Shown: positions 1 to 9,318, counted from the first letter of the stretch. The stretch is DNA of 64,000 nucleotides from Defluviitoga tunisiensis (GCF_000953715.1 NZ_LN824141.1:928676-992675); one strand, 5' to 3'. The notes: generated from the sequence alone by a model not told the origin. Made by a program: numbers and translations.

Positions 1-700
1 ATCTGGTGTATTTTCTGGTAAATATGCTTTAATATTAACTATTGTAGGCTCTTCACTCGGTGGCGTTGGAATTGCTGCCCAACTTGCCACTGTGTCTATA
101 ACTACCCCTTCAGGAGCAGAGTCTATTTTTCTGTTACCGTCTAAGTCATTTCCATCTGCTTTGACTTCTACATATTTCCAATCAGGACCTACTGTGTATT
201 TATATTCAAGCGGAAACTCAGTTGCCTGTAATTCAAACTCTGCATATTTTTTATTTTCTGTATCTACTTTTACTTCAGAAGTAGCTGCATTATCAAACTC
301 CCATCCACAATAACTACCTATTATATATATCGTTGCACCATCTGGTGTATTTTCTGGTAAATATGCTTTAATATTAACTATCGTAGGCTCTTCACTCGGT
401 GGCGTTGGAATTGCTGCCCAACTTGCCACTGTGTCTATAACTACCTCTTCAGGAGCAGATTCAATTACTCTGTCGCCAATTTCATTACCCTCAGCATCTT
501 TTTCTACATATTTCCAATCAGGACCCACTGTGTATTTGTATTGAAGCGGGAATTCTGCTACCTGTAATTCAAACTCTGCGTATTTTTGTCCATTGTCAGT
601 TTTTACCTCAGAAGTTTTAGCTCCACCAAAATCCCAGTTACAATAATTACCTATAATATATATCGTTGCATCATCTGGTGTATTTTCTGGTAAATATGCC
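1..700 (-). repeat. Tandem DNA repeats inside the starch-binding lipoprotein gene
   Basis: The segment beginning atctggtgtattttctgg recurs at 1, 340 and 673, giving periods of 339 and 333 bp (113 and 111 codons). Long stretches are identical, including the linker encoding IDTVASWAAIPTPPSEEP. The high nucleotide identity points to recent domain duplication or gene conversion. Confidence 0.85.
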
Positions 701-813
701 TTAAATGATACAACAGGAACAGGCGGTTCTTGTCCTGCTGTTTTTGGCAAACAGCCTGTTAAAGCAAAGACTATTGAAAGTAAAATTAGCATATAAAACA
801 GACTTTTCTTCAA
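1..813 (-). CDS. Lipoprotein with tandem starch-binding-like (CBM20-type) domains, partial
   Basis: Reading frame open from a TTG at 813 to the window edge (271 codons, C-terminus missing). The start has AAAGGGGG 7 nt upstream. Residues 1-21 form a lipoprotein signal with lipobox ALTGC (Cys21), so the protein is probably anchored on the outer face of a membrane. Two complete repeats and the start of a third follow, about 111-113 residues each. Each contains KAYLPENTP, an IIGxYCxWxF strand, FPLxYKYTVGPDWKYVE and a closing VIDTVASW. The YKYT...WKYVE...R pattern resembles CBM20-type starch-binding domains; the family name is by resemblance only. It lies 49 bp downstream of the alpha-amylase on the same strand, so a role in holding starch or maltodextrin near the cell is inferred. 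No catalytic domain is visible in the part present. Confidence 0.72.
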   Translation of the reverse strand, partial: MKKSLFYMLILLSIVFALTGCLPKTAGQEPPVPVVSFKAYLPENTPDDATIYIIGNYCNWDFGGAKTSEVKTDNGQKYAEFELQVAEFPLQYKYTVGPDWKYVEKDAEGNEIGDRVIESAPEEVVIDTVASWAAIPTPPSEEPTIVNIKAYLPENTPDGATIYIIGSYCGWEFDNAATSEVKVDTENKKYAEFELQATEFPLEYKYTVGPDWKYVEVKADGNDLDGNRKIDSAPEGVVIDTVASWAAIPTPPSEEPTIVNIKAYLPENTPD

Positions 814-862
814 AACACATACCCCCTTTACAGTAAAATACTTTTTTCTATGTTCATATCAC

Positions 863-2403
863 TTACTTCTTAATTACAGGTACCCAAACAGACCAACCCT
901 CATTTTCGCTTTTTCTTACTTTAAAATCGCCATACCCCCTTTCGTCAGTAATTATCTTTCCTTGCACATGTCCAGTATAGTCATAAAAAGTTGTGTTAGG
1001 TTGCCTTGAGTTGATTCTTTTAGAAATTATTTCTCCTGCTTCACCATCAGATATCATTAAAACTAAGCCATCGCCTTCTACTTCTTCTAATCCTTCTCTT
1101 ACATAAGAATAAACATCTTCATCGTTATTATCAACTTCATAACCTGGACCATAAGCAAAGTACTTTCTTACTTCTAAAAGTTTGTCTAACTCATTTATCA
1201 TGTTATAAATGTAATAATCTTTCCAATAAACAACAGGTATACCATGTTCTCTAGTTAGTATATATGCATATGCTTGATATTTTCTTCTGTATATTCCTGG
1301 ATCTTTTCCGTCTCTATTTGTATCGTGATTATCTACAAAAGTGACAGCTCTATTTTTATAACCTTCTTTATTTACCAACCCTGTATATTGAAGAGTTCTC
1401 ATATCTGTACCGTTAATCATATCTACGAAAGAACTTCTTAAAGGAAAATCGAATACTTTTAAATCGTCATTATTTACAGTATCAAGAAATTTTGCTAAAG
1501 TGTTTATATCTTCAATCCATGCTTCTCCCACAAAAAAAAATCTTTGCTTGAACTTTTTTGAACATCGTTTATAAACTGATTAATAAATCTGGAATCGATA
1601 TGTTTTACAGCGTCTAAGCGAAATCCGTCAAAGCCTATCTCGTTTATTATCCAATTTCCCCAGTTAGTTACGTCTTCTTGTACTTCAAGATTTTCGTAAT
1701 CTACATCTGCTCCCATCAGATAATCGTCATCCCATATAAAGGTGTAATCCCAACTTTTGCCTTCAAACAAAAATTTTCCAGATGTTTTTGTTTTTTCATC
1801 CCAATCTACACCATCAAAACATTGCCAGTTCCATTGAAAGTCACTATATTTATTTTTTCTTCCAGGAAAAGTAAACTTTGTCCAAGCTAAAATTGTTTGA
1901 CCAGGTTTGTCTGGACTATTTAAACTTAATTTCACTGTTTCTGTAGAGTCTGCTCCCATTCTATGATTTAATATAGCATCATAATAGACTTTTATTCCGT
2001 CATTATGAAGTGCTGTTATGGCATTTTCTAATTCCTCTTTTGTTCCATACTTAGTTCTAACTGTACCTTTTTGATTGAATTCTCCTAAATCCCATAGATC
2101 ATAAGTTGCGTATCCTACATCCCTTTTTCCACCCATCGCCTTATTAGCGGGAGGTAGCCATACAGCAGTGAATCCAACTTCTGATAATTCAGGAGCCTTT
2201 TGAACCAAAAGACACCATAGATTTTTTTCTTCTTCTGGATAATCTGCTTCACCCATTTCCCAATAAAAAGCCTGTAAAATGGTTTCATTTTTATTCAAAA
2301 CAGACAGAAACCCATCGTTTTTATTTGGGTTGTATACACATCCACCTAAAATCGTATTTATTACAAGGGTTAATGAAAGTAGATATAAAATCGTTTTTTT
2401 CAA
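863..2403 (-). pseudogene. Alpha-amylase (GH13, liquefying type), lipoprotein; frame split by one base
   Basis: Secreted endo-acting alpha-1,4-glucanase. A TTG start at 2403 follows AAGGAGT. The signal is a lipobox ILGGC with Cys22. GH13 region I is DAILNHRMG (Asp142), region II GFRLDAVKH (nucleophile Asp264), region III FFVGEAW (acid/base Glu) and region IV FVDNHDTN. The order and the DYLMGADVDY segment match the bacterial liquefying subfamily. The gene is in two frames. The first ORF runs 2403-1504 and ends in a short out-of-frame tail; the second runs on from about 1540 to 863. The switch is at a run of nine T (coding strand) just before GVGEAW; a tenth T restores one frame of about 513 residues. 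Region III with its catalytic Glu and region IV lie after the switch, so the first product alone would be inactive. Possible causes are sequencing error, true mutation or slippage. Confidence 0.85.
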
Positions 2404-2498
2404 GCTTAGTACTCCTTGATTAATATAAATTTTTATTAATTGAAAGAATATTGAAAGATATTTATTTTCTAAAAATAAGAATAAGAATATATATAATA

Positions 2499-2541
2499 GA
2501 AAACGTTTCCTTTTTTATTATACTAAAATGGAAACATTTTC
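2499..2541. promoter_or_regulatory. Two LacI/GalR-type operators and -10 box upstream of the amylase
   Basis: Operator 1 at 2499-2510 reads gaaaacgtttcc, centred on CG. Operator 2 at 2530-2541 reads ggaaacattttc. On the minus strand a TATAAT lies at 2522-2517 between them, with only a weak -35. Operator 1 would lie at the transcription start, a usual place for LacI-family repression. The same sequence with one change recurs at 30645-30660 before the sugar importer. Confidence 0.6.
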
Positions 2542-2692
2542 ACTAATCTAAATAACTGTGATTAGGAGCATTTAATGAAAAATAAAGCTGTTTAATTGCG
2601 ATTAACTTAAATAATCTTACAATTTCATAAAATTGTATTAATTTAGATGGAAATGTGATTAACTAATGTAGTAAGAAATGACTTATTTTTGA

Positions 2693-2698
2693 TATAAT
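2693..2698 (+). promoter_or_regulatory. Possible -10 box for the DUF554 gene
   Basis: TATAAT 88 bp upstream of the ATG at 2786. No good -35 is visible, so this is tentative. The rest of 2542-2785 is AT-rich and holds nothing else recognised. Confidence 0.35.
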
Positions 2699-2785
2699 TA
2701 TTTTTAATTGGTTGTTTGTAAAGAGACTATTTAAAAGGTCTCAAAATATTGTAAGAAAGATAAATTTAACTGTTGGGGGAGACAT

Positions 2786-3475
2786 ATGCTTAATATTGCT
2801 GTTATTGTTAATACTTTGGCGGTACTTTTAGGATCTGTATTAGGAACTTTTATTGGTAATAAACTTCCAGAAAATATTCGAAAGATCCTTTTTTCAGCCG
2901 TTGGATTAACTACTTTGATAATTGGAGTTGATATGGGGTTAGAGGCGAGTAATTTAATAGTGGTTCTTGTATCTTTGGCTTTAGGGGGGGTTATCGGAGA
3001 ATTATTAAAAATAGAACAAGGTCTTGGAAAATTAGCTAATTTAGTTGAAAATTCAGAGGGCGAAACACCTTTTGTTAAAGGCTTTATAACAGCCACTGTG
3101 TTGTTTGTTATTGGACCTATGACCATAATAGGCTGTTTAAATGCAGGCCTGGTAGGAGATAATTCTATTATCTTTTTAAAATCAGTGTTAGACGGTATTT
3201 CAGCGATGGTTTTAGCATCAGCTTATGGTACTGGGGTTATTTTTTCTACCCTCAGTGTTTATTTAATACAAGGATTAATAGTTAGTTTAGCAGGTATGTT
3301 GTCTTTTCTTTCTAATCCATATTATTTAAATGATTTTACAGCAGTAGGCGGGGCAATGGTGATAGCTGTTGGTATAAGATTACTAGAAATAAAGGATATA
3401 AAAGTTGGAAACTTTCTCCCTTCTTTAATTATTGTGGTGCTAATTAATTATATTCTAACCTTTTTTGTGTTATAG
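2786..3475 (+). CDS. DUF554 family integral membrane protein
   Basis: 229 residues, mostly hydrophobic, with about six or seven membrane segments. The start ATG has GGGGGAG 5 nt upstream. The N-terminus (NTLAVLLGSVLGTFIGNKLPE), the central GPMTIIGCLNAGL segment and the SVLDGISAMVLASAYG segment are typical of the DUF554 (YdfK/YqgA) family. The transported substrate is unknown in that family. It stands alone on the plus strand, divergent from the amylase operon. An IscB element fragment starts only 15 bp after its stop. Confidence 0.85.
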   Translation: MLNIAVIVNTLAVLLGSVLGTFIGNKLPENIRKILFSAVGLTTLIIGVDMGLEASNLIVVLVSLALGGVIGELLKIEQGLGKLANLVENSEGETPFVKGFITATVLFVIGPMTIIGCLNAGLVGDNSIIFLKSVLDGISAMVLASAYGTGVIFSTLSVYLIQGLIVSLAGMLSFLSNPYYLNDFTAVGGAMVIAVGIRLLEIKDIKVGNFLPSLIIVVLINYILTFFVL

Positions 3476-3490
3476 ATTAAATAAAGTCAA

Positions 3491-3710
3491 TTACCCACCG
3501 CCCCTAGAGGCGGGGGCTTGTAGAAATACAAGCTCGGTTGATTAGCCTATGTCATTAGTTTTTGCTAATGATTAGTTATAGCAGAATATATAGTCACCGT
3601 GGGATGCTCCACAAGTCCCATGCTCTGAGGGTAATGGTTAAACATCTCTGAGGGGTAGGAGAAGTGCTGTTACCATTAAACCTGCTATAACATTGGCGAT
3701 GTGGACCTAC
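3491..3710 (+). ncRNA. Omega-RNA-like structured sequence of an IscB element, copy a
   Basis: 220 bp, nearly identical to 54297-54516 (minus) and 63221-63440 (plus). Visible stems are CCGCC/GGCGG at the 5' end, CTTGTA-GAAA-TACAAG with a GNRA loop, CATTAG/CTAATG, and a long-range GTTATAGCAG/CTGCTATAAC closing helix. The position just 5' of an IscB coding fragment is where IscB systems encode their guide RNA scaffold (established for the family). Identification as omega-RNA is inferred from this position and structure. Confidence 0.7.
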
Positions 3711-3987
3711 TAAAAGGCATGGCAAAGTTAGACGTCTCTTAAAACAACAGCTTGCTAAAGTAGTTAAAGTTAAACCTTTCACTATTCAGCTATTATATGA
3801 AACTACTAGCTATACACAAAATATCACACTTGGTATAGATAGTGGTTATAACTACATAGGTTTCTCTGCTGTCACAGAAAAAGAGGAATTAATATGTGGT
3901 GAAGTTAAACGAAGAAATGATATATCTGAAACTTTTATGTTTAAAATAGAGACTTTAGAAGCGGAGATTTTTGAAAAAAGCTTTTGA
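3706..3987 (+). pseudogene. IscB-like nuclease, N-terminal fragment (RRXRR + RuvC-I)
   Basis: Frame PTKRHGKVRRLLKQ, then LAKVVKVKPFTIQLLYETT, then GIDSGYNYIGFSAVTEKEE, ending at TGA 3985. This is the RRXRR domain followed by RuvC-I, whose catalytic Asp is in GIDSG. The normal start (an M...PLMP segment) is missing: the frame is fused directly to the omega-RNA-like sequence at CCTAC. The bridge helix, RuvC-II, HNH and RuvC-III are absent. No right end of the element is recognised; a family A repeat begins about 10 bp later. It is an inactive remnant. Confidence 0.8.
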
Positions 3988-3996
3988 AATTATAGT

Positions 3997-4015
3997 GGGT
4001 CTAAGGCGGAGCCCT
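3997..4015 (+). repeat. Family A repeat, copy 1
   Basis: Core GGGTCTAAGGCGGAGCCCT, a stem-loop of the dispersed family A described at 9532. It directly follows the IscB remnant. A second small hairpin, GCTACacGTAGC, lies at 4030-4041. The rest of 4043-4195 shows no gene; a TATAAT at 4172-4177 may serve the next gene. Confidence 0.75.
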
Positions 4016-4195
4016 TTCCCTTCTTCTTTGCTACACGTAGCGAAAAAATAAAGAAATTCAGAGTTAGTAAGAAAGAGTTATATGTGTATTTTTATAAAAG
4101 TTAACTTAAAATATATATAAAATCCAAGTTTTATAATCTCTAAAGAGGGTAAATTTGAGAGTTGTGAAGGATATAATAAAAATGGGGTGGAAATA

Positions 4196-4984
4196 GTGAA
4201 TGAGGAAGTACTAATTATTGAAGAGTCTATATTTAATGATCAAACTAAAAGGTTAGCAAAAGCTATGGCAAATCAACTTGATTGTCGGTGTGTCACAACA
4301 AATGAGGCTAAATCACTTAATGTAGATGATTATAAGGTAGTTGGATTTGGTTCAGGAATTTACTTTGGTATGCACCATCCAAAAATTATTGAATTTGTAA
4401 ATCAACTTCCCGTAAAAGATCAAAAATCATTTATCTTCTCTACTCACGGAAGCCCCATATTAGGTAAATATCATGATGCTTTACGTCTCGCCTTGATCCA
4501 AAGAGGGCGAACTGTTATTGGAGAATTTGATACAGTTGGATATGACGGAACAGGGCCTTTTATGATCTTTGGAGGTGGACATAAGGGACGTCCTCATGAA
4601 GGTGATTGTAAACGTGCAAAGCAGTTTGTTCGAAAGCTTTTACCAGAGTATGATATTACCGATTTATATCTTACCAAGCTTGAGAAAAAGAATAAGATTA
4701 CTGAAGGACATCCAAATGTATACAAAATAGATTCTGTTATTTTGGTTGGAGATAAAGTAACAGTAAATCAGAATAGATGTATTGGATGTGGCGTGTGTAC
4801 CGAAAAGTGTCCGTTGTCTGTGTTTGATATATCTGATGGTAAAGCTATACCTAATAGGGAACTTGACTGTGTTTTTTGTCAAAAATGCCTAACTTTCTGC
4901 AATTATCGTGCAATTACGCTTCATGGTAGTAACTATGATTATATTAGAGTAGCTATAAGACATAGAAAAAAGTTTGGGCTTTAA
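4196..4984 (+). CDS. Flavodoxin-like / 2x[4Fe-4S] ferredoxin protein
   Basis: About 262 residues. The chosen start is GTG 4196, because GGGGTGG lies 5 nt upstream; an in-frame GTG at 4187 lacks a suitably placed site. The N-terminal 150 residues are flavodoxin-like (GFGSGIYFGMHHPKI, FSTHGSP, FGGGHKGRPHEGD). The C-terminal third carries two [4Fe-4S] motifs, CIGCGVCTEKCP and CVFCQKCLTFC. This is the domain order of the EFR1-type flavodoxin/ferredoxin proteins, which are presumed cytoplasmic electron carriers. The redox partner cannot be told from the neighbours. It is convergent with the operon downstream. Confidence 0.8.
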   Translation: MNEEVLIIEESIFNDQTKRLAKAMANQLDCRCVTTNEAKSLNVDDYKVVGFGSGIYFGMHHPKIIEFVNQLPVKDQKSFIFSTHGSPILGKYHDALRLALIQRGRTVIGEFDTVGYDGTGPFMIFGGGHKGRPHEGDCKRAKQFVRKLLPEYDITDLYLTKLEKKNKITEGHPNVYKIDSVILVGDKVTVNQNRCIGCGVCTEKCPLSVFDISDGKAIPNRELDCVFCQKCLTFCNYRAITLHGSNYDYIRVAIRHRKKFGL

Positions 4985-5048
4985 TTTAAATTATATGTTG
5001 TTTAAAATGATGAAAATAATAGTTTTTTATTTTTTGTAATATTAATCA

Positions 5049-5086
5049 AACAAACAAAAAACAAGCCCTCGTTTATGAGGGCTTGT
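5049..5086 (-). terminator. Rho-independent terminator of the 9217-5109 operon
   Basis: Minus strand: ACAAGCCCTC stem, ATAAAC loop, GAGGGCTTGT, then TTTTTTG. The U tract is on the minus strand only. Confidence 0.9.
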
Positions 5087-5108
5087 TGGAATTTAAGATA
5101 AAGTGTTT

Positions 5109-7043
5109 CTATTTAAGTTTTTCTTGAAGTTGTGCAATTTGTTCTTGGGTTAACCCTACTTTTTCTGTAAGGTATTTCATAGCAACTTGTTTTATGTTTG
5201 AGTCATCAACAGGTTTTCCATTGTTTATTTCTTTGAATAGATCTGCTATTATTTTTTCGATTGCGTCATAAGCTGGGGTACCCGGTTTTACATGGAAGTA
5301 GTTTTCATAAGATTTGACATAATCTTTGTAAATTTCTTCAACAGAGGCGTCCATAATCGCTTCAAGTAATGCAACTGTAATTCCAGCCCTGTCTTTTCCT
5401 TCGACACAATGTATTAAATAAGGGGGTTCTTTTTCTATCATAAACAACAGCCCTTCTCTTAACTTGTTAGCAAAATCTTCACTCATTGGATCGACTCCCA
5501 TGTTTAAAGCAATTAAATTCCCTTTTTCATAGATTGATCTATAGTAATCAGAATATTGTAGATTGTTTAGTAGTTCTTCTTGAGAGTCCGATAAATTGAT
5601 AACGGTTCTTATGCCTGCTTTTTTCATCAATTGACTAGCATAAGATGAACGTGGATCATCAATAGATGGATGAGAAGATCTGTACAGTTTTCCCTTTCCT
5701 ATCTTTCCAACAGTTACTTCACGGAAGTTTGCGAATACTTCGTCGCTTTCATAATCTTGCCTATTATTAGTTTTTACCAGATGGCGAATTTCTAGTTCTG
5801 ATTTGTAGGCACCTTTTTTTAGTAGTTGAATGGTCACAGGATCTCCAACTTCTAAGCTATAAGTTTCACCAAAATTTCCATAATTGATAGCTAATGTTAA
5901 ATAATTATCAGATATTCTTATTAACGGTTTTCCTCTGTCAACATCACCATAAGTGGTCACAAAAGGAGCTTGAATGAGATGATCGTTGACTTTTATTACT
6001 ACAATGTCACCAACTTCAAATCCTTCTTTAGTTAGAGCGTCTGCAGGTATATCAGTTCTTACGTTTCCATATTTATCAATTTGGCTTACAGTTCCTGAAA
6101 CTTCTGACAGTATTTTTGTTAATTTGATTGTCCATTCTGGGCCAGAATAAACACCGTAGACTTCAGAAAAATTATCCATGTTTATAGCGACAGATACATT
6201 TAGCAGACTATTGTAATATATCAAGGTGTCTCCTTCAGGAACATCTCCAAAACTATTGACAAATGGCATTTCTCCTTCAAAGACTAAATTATTATCTTCA
6301 AAGATTTCTACATAAAATAGATCTCCAAACTGTGGATTTAACATTTCAAAGAGTTCGTCTGGAATATTAGACCATACGTTTCCATATTGGATGTCTAATA
6401 CTGGAATATTTCCCATAACCGTATTACCTTCGATAGTAGGTTTCTGGTAAGGTATTGTGACTATGTCGCCTTCTAGTACAGGTCCTACATCTTCGAATTT
6501 GATTTGCCCAGAAGCTAATCTTGCCCCAACATACGCAAAAATATCTCTTCCATGGAAAGTATATGATTTTTCAGAACCAGGTAATCTTTGTTTTTCTACA
6601 TCTATTATTCTTACCTCTTCAATTCCCATATCTTCGGCTACTAGACTGAATAATCCATTATCGGGTCCTACTAAGTAGTAACCCGTCTTTGTTTTTAAGA
6701 CGATTGGATTTCTTTCGGTACCAACCCCAGGATCTACAACACAAACAAAGACCGTGTTTGTAGGCCAGTATTCAACTGTTTGTTTGAGACGATAAGCGCC
6801 TTCCCAAACACTAAATGCAGGGATATCATGAGTTACATCAAACATTCTTAAATCAGGATCAACTCCAAATGCTACCCCTTTCATTGCAGAAACGGCTCCA
6901 TCTTTTAAACCAAAATCAGTTAAAAAGAGTAAGGCATTTGGACGCCCAGCGGCGAACAACATACTTAGTGTTGATAAAATCACCAACAAAGCAACAATAA
7001 CTTTTGTAAAACTTGAGTTTTTAGAACCTTGACATTGTAACAT
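5109..7043 (-). CDS. Secreted SAM hydrolase (DUF62) fused to a tyrosine phosphatase domain
   Basis: 644 residues from ATG 7043 (AAGGGGGT 7 nt upstream; the in-frame GTG at 7052 overlaps that site). A membrane-spanning signal segment covers about residues 15-33. The DUF62 SAM-hydrolase/halogenase domain follows (LFLTDFGLKDG, THDIPAFS, VVDPGVGTERNP, VGPDNGLFS). Its C-terminal barrel appears twice: once around VLDIQYGNVWSNIP and again around QIDKYGNVRTDIP. From about residue 450 comes a cysteine-phosphatase domain (YRSSHPSIDDPR ... HCVEGKDRAG, the C-x5-R loop). The substrates and the reason for the fusion are unknown. It is last in an operon behind RNase H (30 bp gap). Confidence 0.85.
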   Translation of the reverse strand: MLQCQGSKNSSFTKVIVALLVILSTLSMLFAAGRPNALLFLTDFGLKDGAVSAMKGVAFGVDPDLRMFDVTHDIPAFSVWEGAYRLKQTVEYWPTNTVFVCVVDPGVGTERNPIVLKTKTGYYLVGPDNGLFSLVAEDMGIEEVRIIDVEKQRLPGSEKSYTFHGRDIFAYVGARLASGQIKFEDVGPVLEGDIVTIPYQKPTIEGNTVMGNIPVLDIQYGNVWSNIPDELFEMLNPQFGDLFYVEIFEDNNLVFEGEMPFVNSFGDVPEGDTLIYYNSLLNVSVAINMDNFSEVYGVYSGPEWTIKLTKILSEVSGTVSQIDKYGNVRTDIPADALTKEGFEVGDIVVIKVNDHLIQAPFVTTYGDVDRGKPLIRISDNYLTLAINYGNFGETYSLEVGDPVTIQLLKKGAYKSELEIRHLVKTNNRQDYESDEVFANFREVTVGKIGKGKLYRSSHPSIDDPRSSYASQLMKKAGIRTVINLSDSQEELLNNLQYSDYYRSIYEKGNLIALNMGVDPMSEDFANKLREGLLFMIEKEPPYLIHCVEGKDRAGITVALLEAIMDASVEEIYKDYVKSYENYFHVKPGTPAYDAIEKIIADLFKEINNGKPVDDSNIKQVAMKYLTEKVGLTQEQIAQLQEKLK

Positions 7044-7073
7044 GTAATGCACCCCCTTATATAATGATGATAT

Positions 7074-7700
7074 TTACTGTAAATACTTGGTAATCAAATC
7101 TTTGAAGTTTTTCTCAGTTAGTGCTTTTTTTGCAAGTTTATCAGCCAATTCATTATAATAATCACCAGAATGTGATTTAATCCATACAAATTGTATATTT
7201 AATAACTTACTAAATATATCATAACAATTTTTGTAGGCTATCGTTATTTTTTTGTTTGCCTTCCAGTCTGCTTTTGCCCATTTTTCTAGTCCTATATAAT
7301 CATGATTTATTATTAGTCTTTGATATTTATTAGTTTGTGTATATTCCATAGCATAAATAGCTGCACTTATTTCTCCTGCAACGTTTCTGCTCTTTGCATA
7401 TTCGGGATTGTTTCCTGCAAAGCTATAAGTTTTGTTATCTTCGTTTTCAAGAAGCACAACCCCACTACCATAGATTTTAGAAGTGGAGTCGTAACTGCCG
7501 TCCACATAAGAAATTAAGGTTCTTGCTGGGTATTTTTTACTAGAATTACTACCTGTTAAGTAGTTTATAGCGTCTTCTTTTGATTTAAAACTTTTAAATT
7601 CAGAGTTTGGAAAGCCATAAACTTGATCTTTGCATTCTTCCCATGTTTCAAAAATGCCCGTTTTTCGTCCTTTTTTAACTGCATAATACTTTTTTTGCAT
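7074..7700 (-). CDS. Ribonuclease H with N-terminal viroplasmin-type RNA-binding domain
   Basis: 209 residues from ATG 7700, preceded by GAGG; an in-frame TTG at 7712 overlaps the ribosome site. The N-terminal 45 residues (YYAVKKGRKTGIFETWEEC ... FKSFKSKEDAINYL) are the small hybrid-binding domain found in many RNases HI. The catalytic domain shows YVDGSY, AGEISAA, NHDYIG and HSGDYYNELADKLAKKA, supplying the Asp-Glu-Asp-Asp metal site. It removes RNA from RNA:DNA hybrids in the cytoplasm. It is the middle gene of a three-gene operon. Confidence 0.9.
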   Translation of the reverse strand: MQKKYYAVKKGRKTGIFETWEECKDQVYGFPNSEFKSFKSKEDAINYLTGSNSSKKYPARTLISYVDGSYDSTSKIYGSGVVLLENEDNKTYSFAGNNPEYAKSRNVAGEISAAIYAMEYTQTNKYQRLIINHDYIGLEKWAKADWKANKKITIAYKNCYDIFSKLLNIQFVWIKSHSGDYYNELADKLAKKALTEKNFKDLITKYLQ

Positions 7701-7732
7701 TTTTAACCTCAAAATTAATTTGTTTTGTATAC

Positions 7733-9217
7733 CTAGTCTATATTTATTATATTTTTTTCATGAGGGTATTGTTCAATGGTTCCCAAATACATAATATATT
7801 CTGCTAATGCATCTGCATCTGTAAATCCAGTATCGTACCCTGGCTTACCTTTTAACATAATGTATCCATCGCCACCTGAAGCAAGGTAGTTATTAGTAAC
7901 CATCTTATATGTTTTATTTAAATCAAGTTTTTCTCCATTTATTTTAACTTCAACTGGTTTTTCATCCTTAACTTCAACTGTCAAACCTGCAAAAACAGGG
8001 GTTCCTCCACCACCAGTAACTACGGCATAATTTAAAAGTTCAAGTATATCTTCGCCAGTAAGTTCTAGTATATATAATGTATTTCCAAAAGGAAGTACCG
8101 TTAAAACATCCCTATATGTTATTTCACCGGGATCAATTGGTGCTCTAATTCCGCCACTGTTCATTAAGGCAAAATCAGCTCCGCTTTTCCATACCATACT
8201 ATCTGCGATCAACCTTCCAAGATCTCCTTCAAAGCTATTTTTTTGAAGGAAAACTTTTGTTTCACCGATAACCTCATTAAGCGCTTGACCGCCTAATTGA
8301 TAAAACATATCAGCAAACATTTTTATGAAAGGATCTTCTGGAATGTCAGCTGTAATTGGGATCAAACTTCCTTTCCAGTTGATGATTACGCCTTCATCTA
8401 CCCAAAGATCTATCCTTCCTAAATACTGTGAATTTCCGCCAGCTTGAGCTATAATTACATCATTAATAACAACGGGAGGATCGAGTTTTGTATGAGTATG
8501 TCCATCTATTATTACATCAATTCCATCGACAGCTTGGGCAAGTTCGTTTGATGTTGTGTATTCTACAGGAAGTATAGTTTTTCCATGTGGATAATATCCT
8601 AAATGTGAAAGAACAACAACTACATCAGCTTTTTCACGAACAATAGGCAAATATTTTTCTAAAGTTTCTTTTGAATTGTAAAAAACTATTCCATCTTTAC
8701 TTAGATGTAGTGGTTCTAAAACAGTTGTTTGTTCTGTTGCTAACCCTATTATTCCTACCCTTAAGTTTCCGTAATCCTTTATTATATATGGTTCAAAGAT
8801 AGGACCGCCATTTTTTTCGTCTATCACATTTGCCGCTACGAACGGAAATTTTCCTATTTTCTGTTGCATTTTAATTATTTCAAGTGGATTGTCAAACTCA
8901 TGATTTCCTAGTGTCATGGCGTCTAAACCCATGTAATTTAAAATCAAAAAATCCGGAACCGCTTTAAGTTGATCTGATTCAGGTATTCCTGTGTTTGCAT
9001 CGCCGGCATGTAAGAATAATACATGTCCACCTTCATTATATACCTCTTTCCGTGTTTGATTAACAATGTAAGATATTCTTGCGAAACCTCCACCTTTATT
9101 CGTGCCCCATACATGAGCATGAGTGTCGTTTATATGAAAGATTACTAAGTGAACAGGTTGAGCAAAAATGGTTAAAACGCAGAATAAAACAAGAAAGATA
9201 GTTAAAAGTTTTTTCAT
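7733..9217 (-). CDS. Secreted 5'-nucleotidase / 2',3'-cyclic phosphodiesterase (UshA-like)
   Basis: 494 residues from ATG 9217 with AAAGGAGG upstream; the frame stays open to 9259 but lacks a better start. Signal peptide residues 1-19. The metallophosphatase motifs are [33 protein letters not shown] and DGHTHTK. The C-terminal nucleotidase domain has [19 protein letters not shown] and a GGDGY stretch near the end. It dephosphorylates nucleotides outside the cytoplasmic membrane, a scavenging role. It is the first gene of the operon with RNase H (32 bp gap) and the SAM hydrolase, so the operon looks nucleotide-related. Confidence 0.9.
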   Translation of the reverse strand: MKKLLTIFLVLFCVLTIFAQPVHLVIFHINDTHAHVWGTNKGGGFARISYIVNQTRKEVYNEGGHVLFLHAGDANTGIPESDQLKAVPDFLILNYMGLDAMTLGNHEFDNPLEIIKMQQKIGKFPFVAANVIDEKNGGPIFEPYIIKDYGNLRVGIIGLATEQTTVLEPLHLSKDGIVFYNSKETLEKYLPIVREKADVVVVLSHLGYYPHGKTILPVEYTTSNELAQAVDGIDVIIDGHTHTKLDPPVVINDVIIAQAGGNSQYLGRIDLWVDEGVIINWKGSLIPITADIPEDPFIKMFADMFYQLGGQALNEVIGETKVFLQKNSFEGDLGRLIADSMVWKSGADFALMNSGGIRAPIDPGEITYRDVLTVLPFGNTLYILELTGEDILELLNYAVVTGGGGTPVFAGLTVEVKDEKPVEVKINGEKLDLNKTYKMVTNNYLASGGDGYIMLKGKPGYDTGFTDADALAEYIMYLGTIEQYPHEKNIINID

Positions 9218-9304
9218 GGGTCTGTTTCCTCCTTTGAATATTTTTATTTCTAAAGCCAATTGATCTTTTTAAATTGCCTCGGTATCTCCTACCGAAGAAG
9301 GTTA

Positions 9305-9318
9305 GGGGACTTCGCCCC
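9305..9318. repeat. Hairpin related to family A
   Basis: GGGGACTTCGCCCC followed by aaaccca; on the minus strand GGGGCGAAGTCCCC after TGGGTTT. It resembles family A (GGGTC plus a GCGAAG loop) but the stem is altered. It may be a diverged copy. It lies in the leader of the nucleotidase operon. Confidence 0.45.

Noticed and set aside
92-313. 73-codon plus-strand ORF
   Set aside because: It is the antisense of the tandem starch-binding domain gene, whose own frame is open to the window edge.
3594-3782. 62-codon minus-strand ORF
   Set aside because: Antisense to the omega-RNA-like leader and iscB fragment; same shadow recurs at the other copies.
3491-3987. Classical IS605 tnpB element
   Set aside because: RRXRR followed by GIDSG, and LEKTHYNDA in the other copies, fit IscB rather than TnpB; no TnpB zinc finger or tnpA is present.
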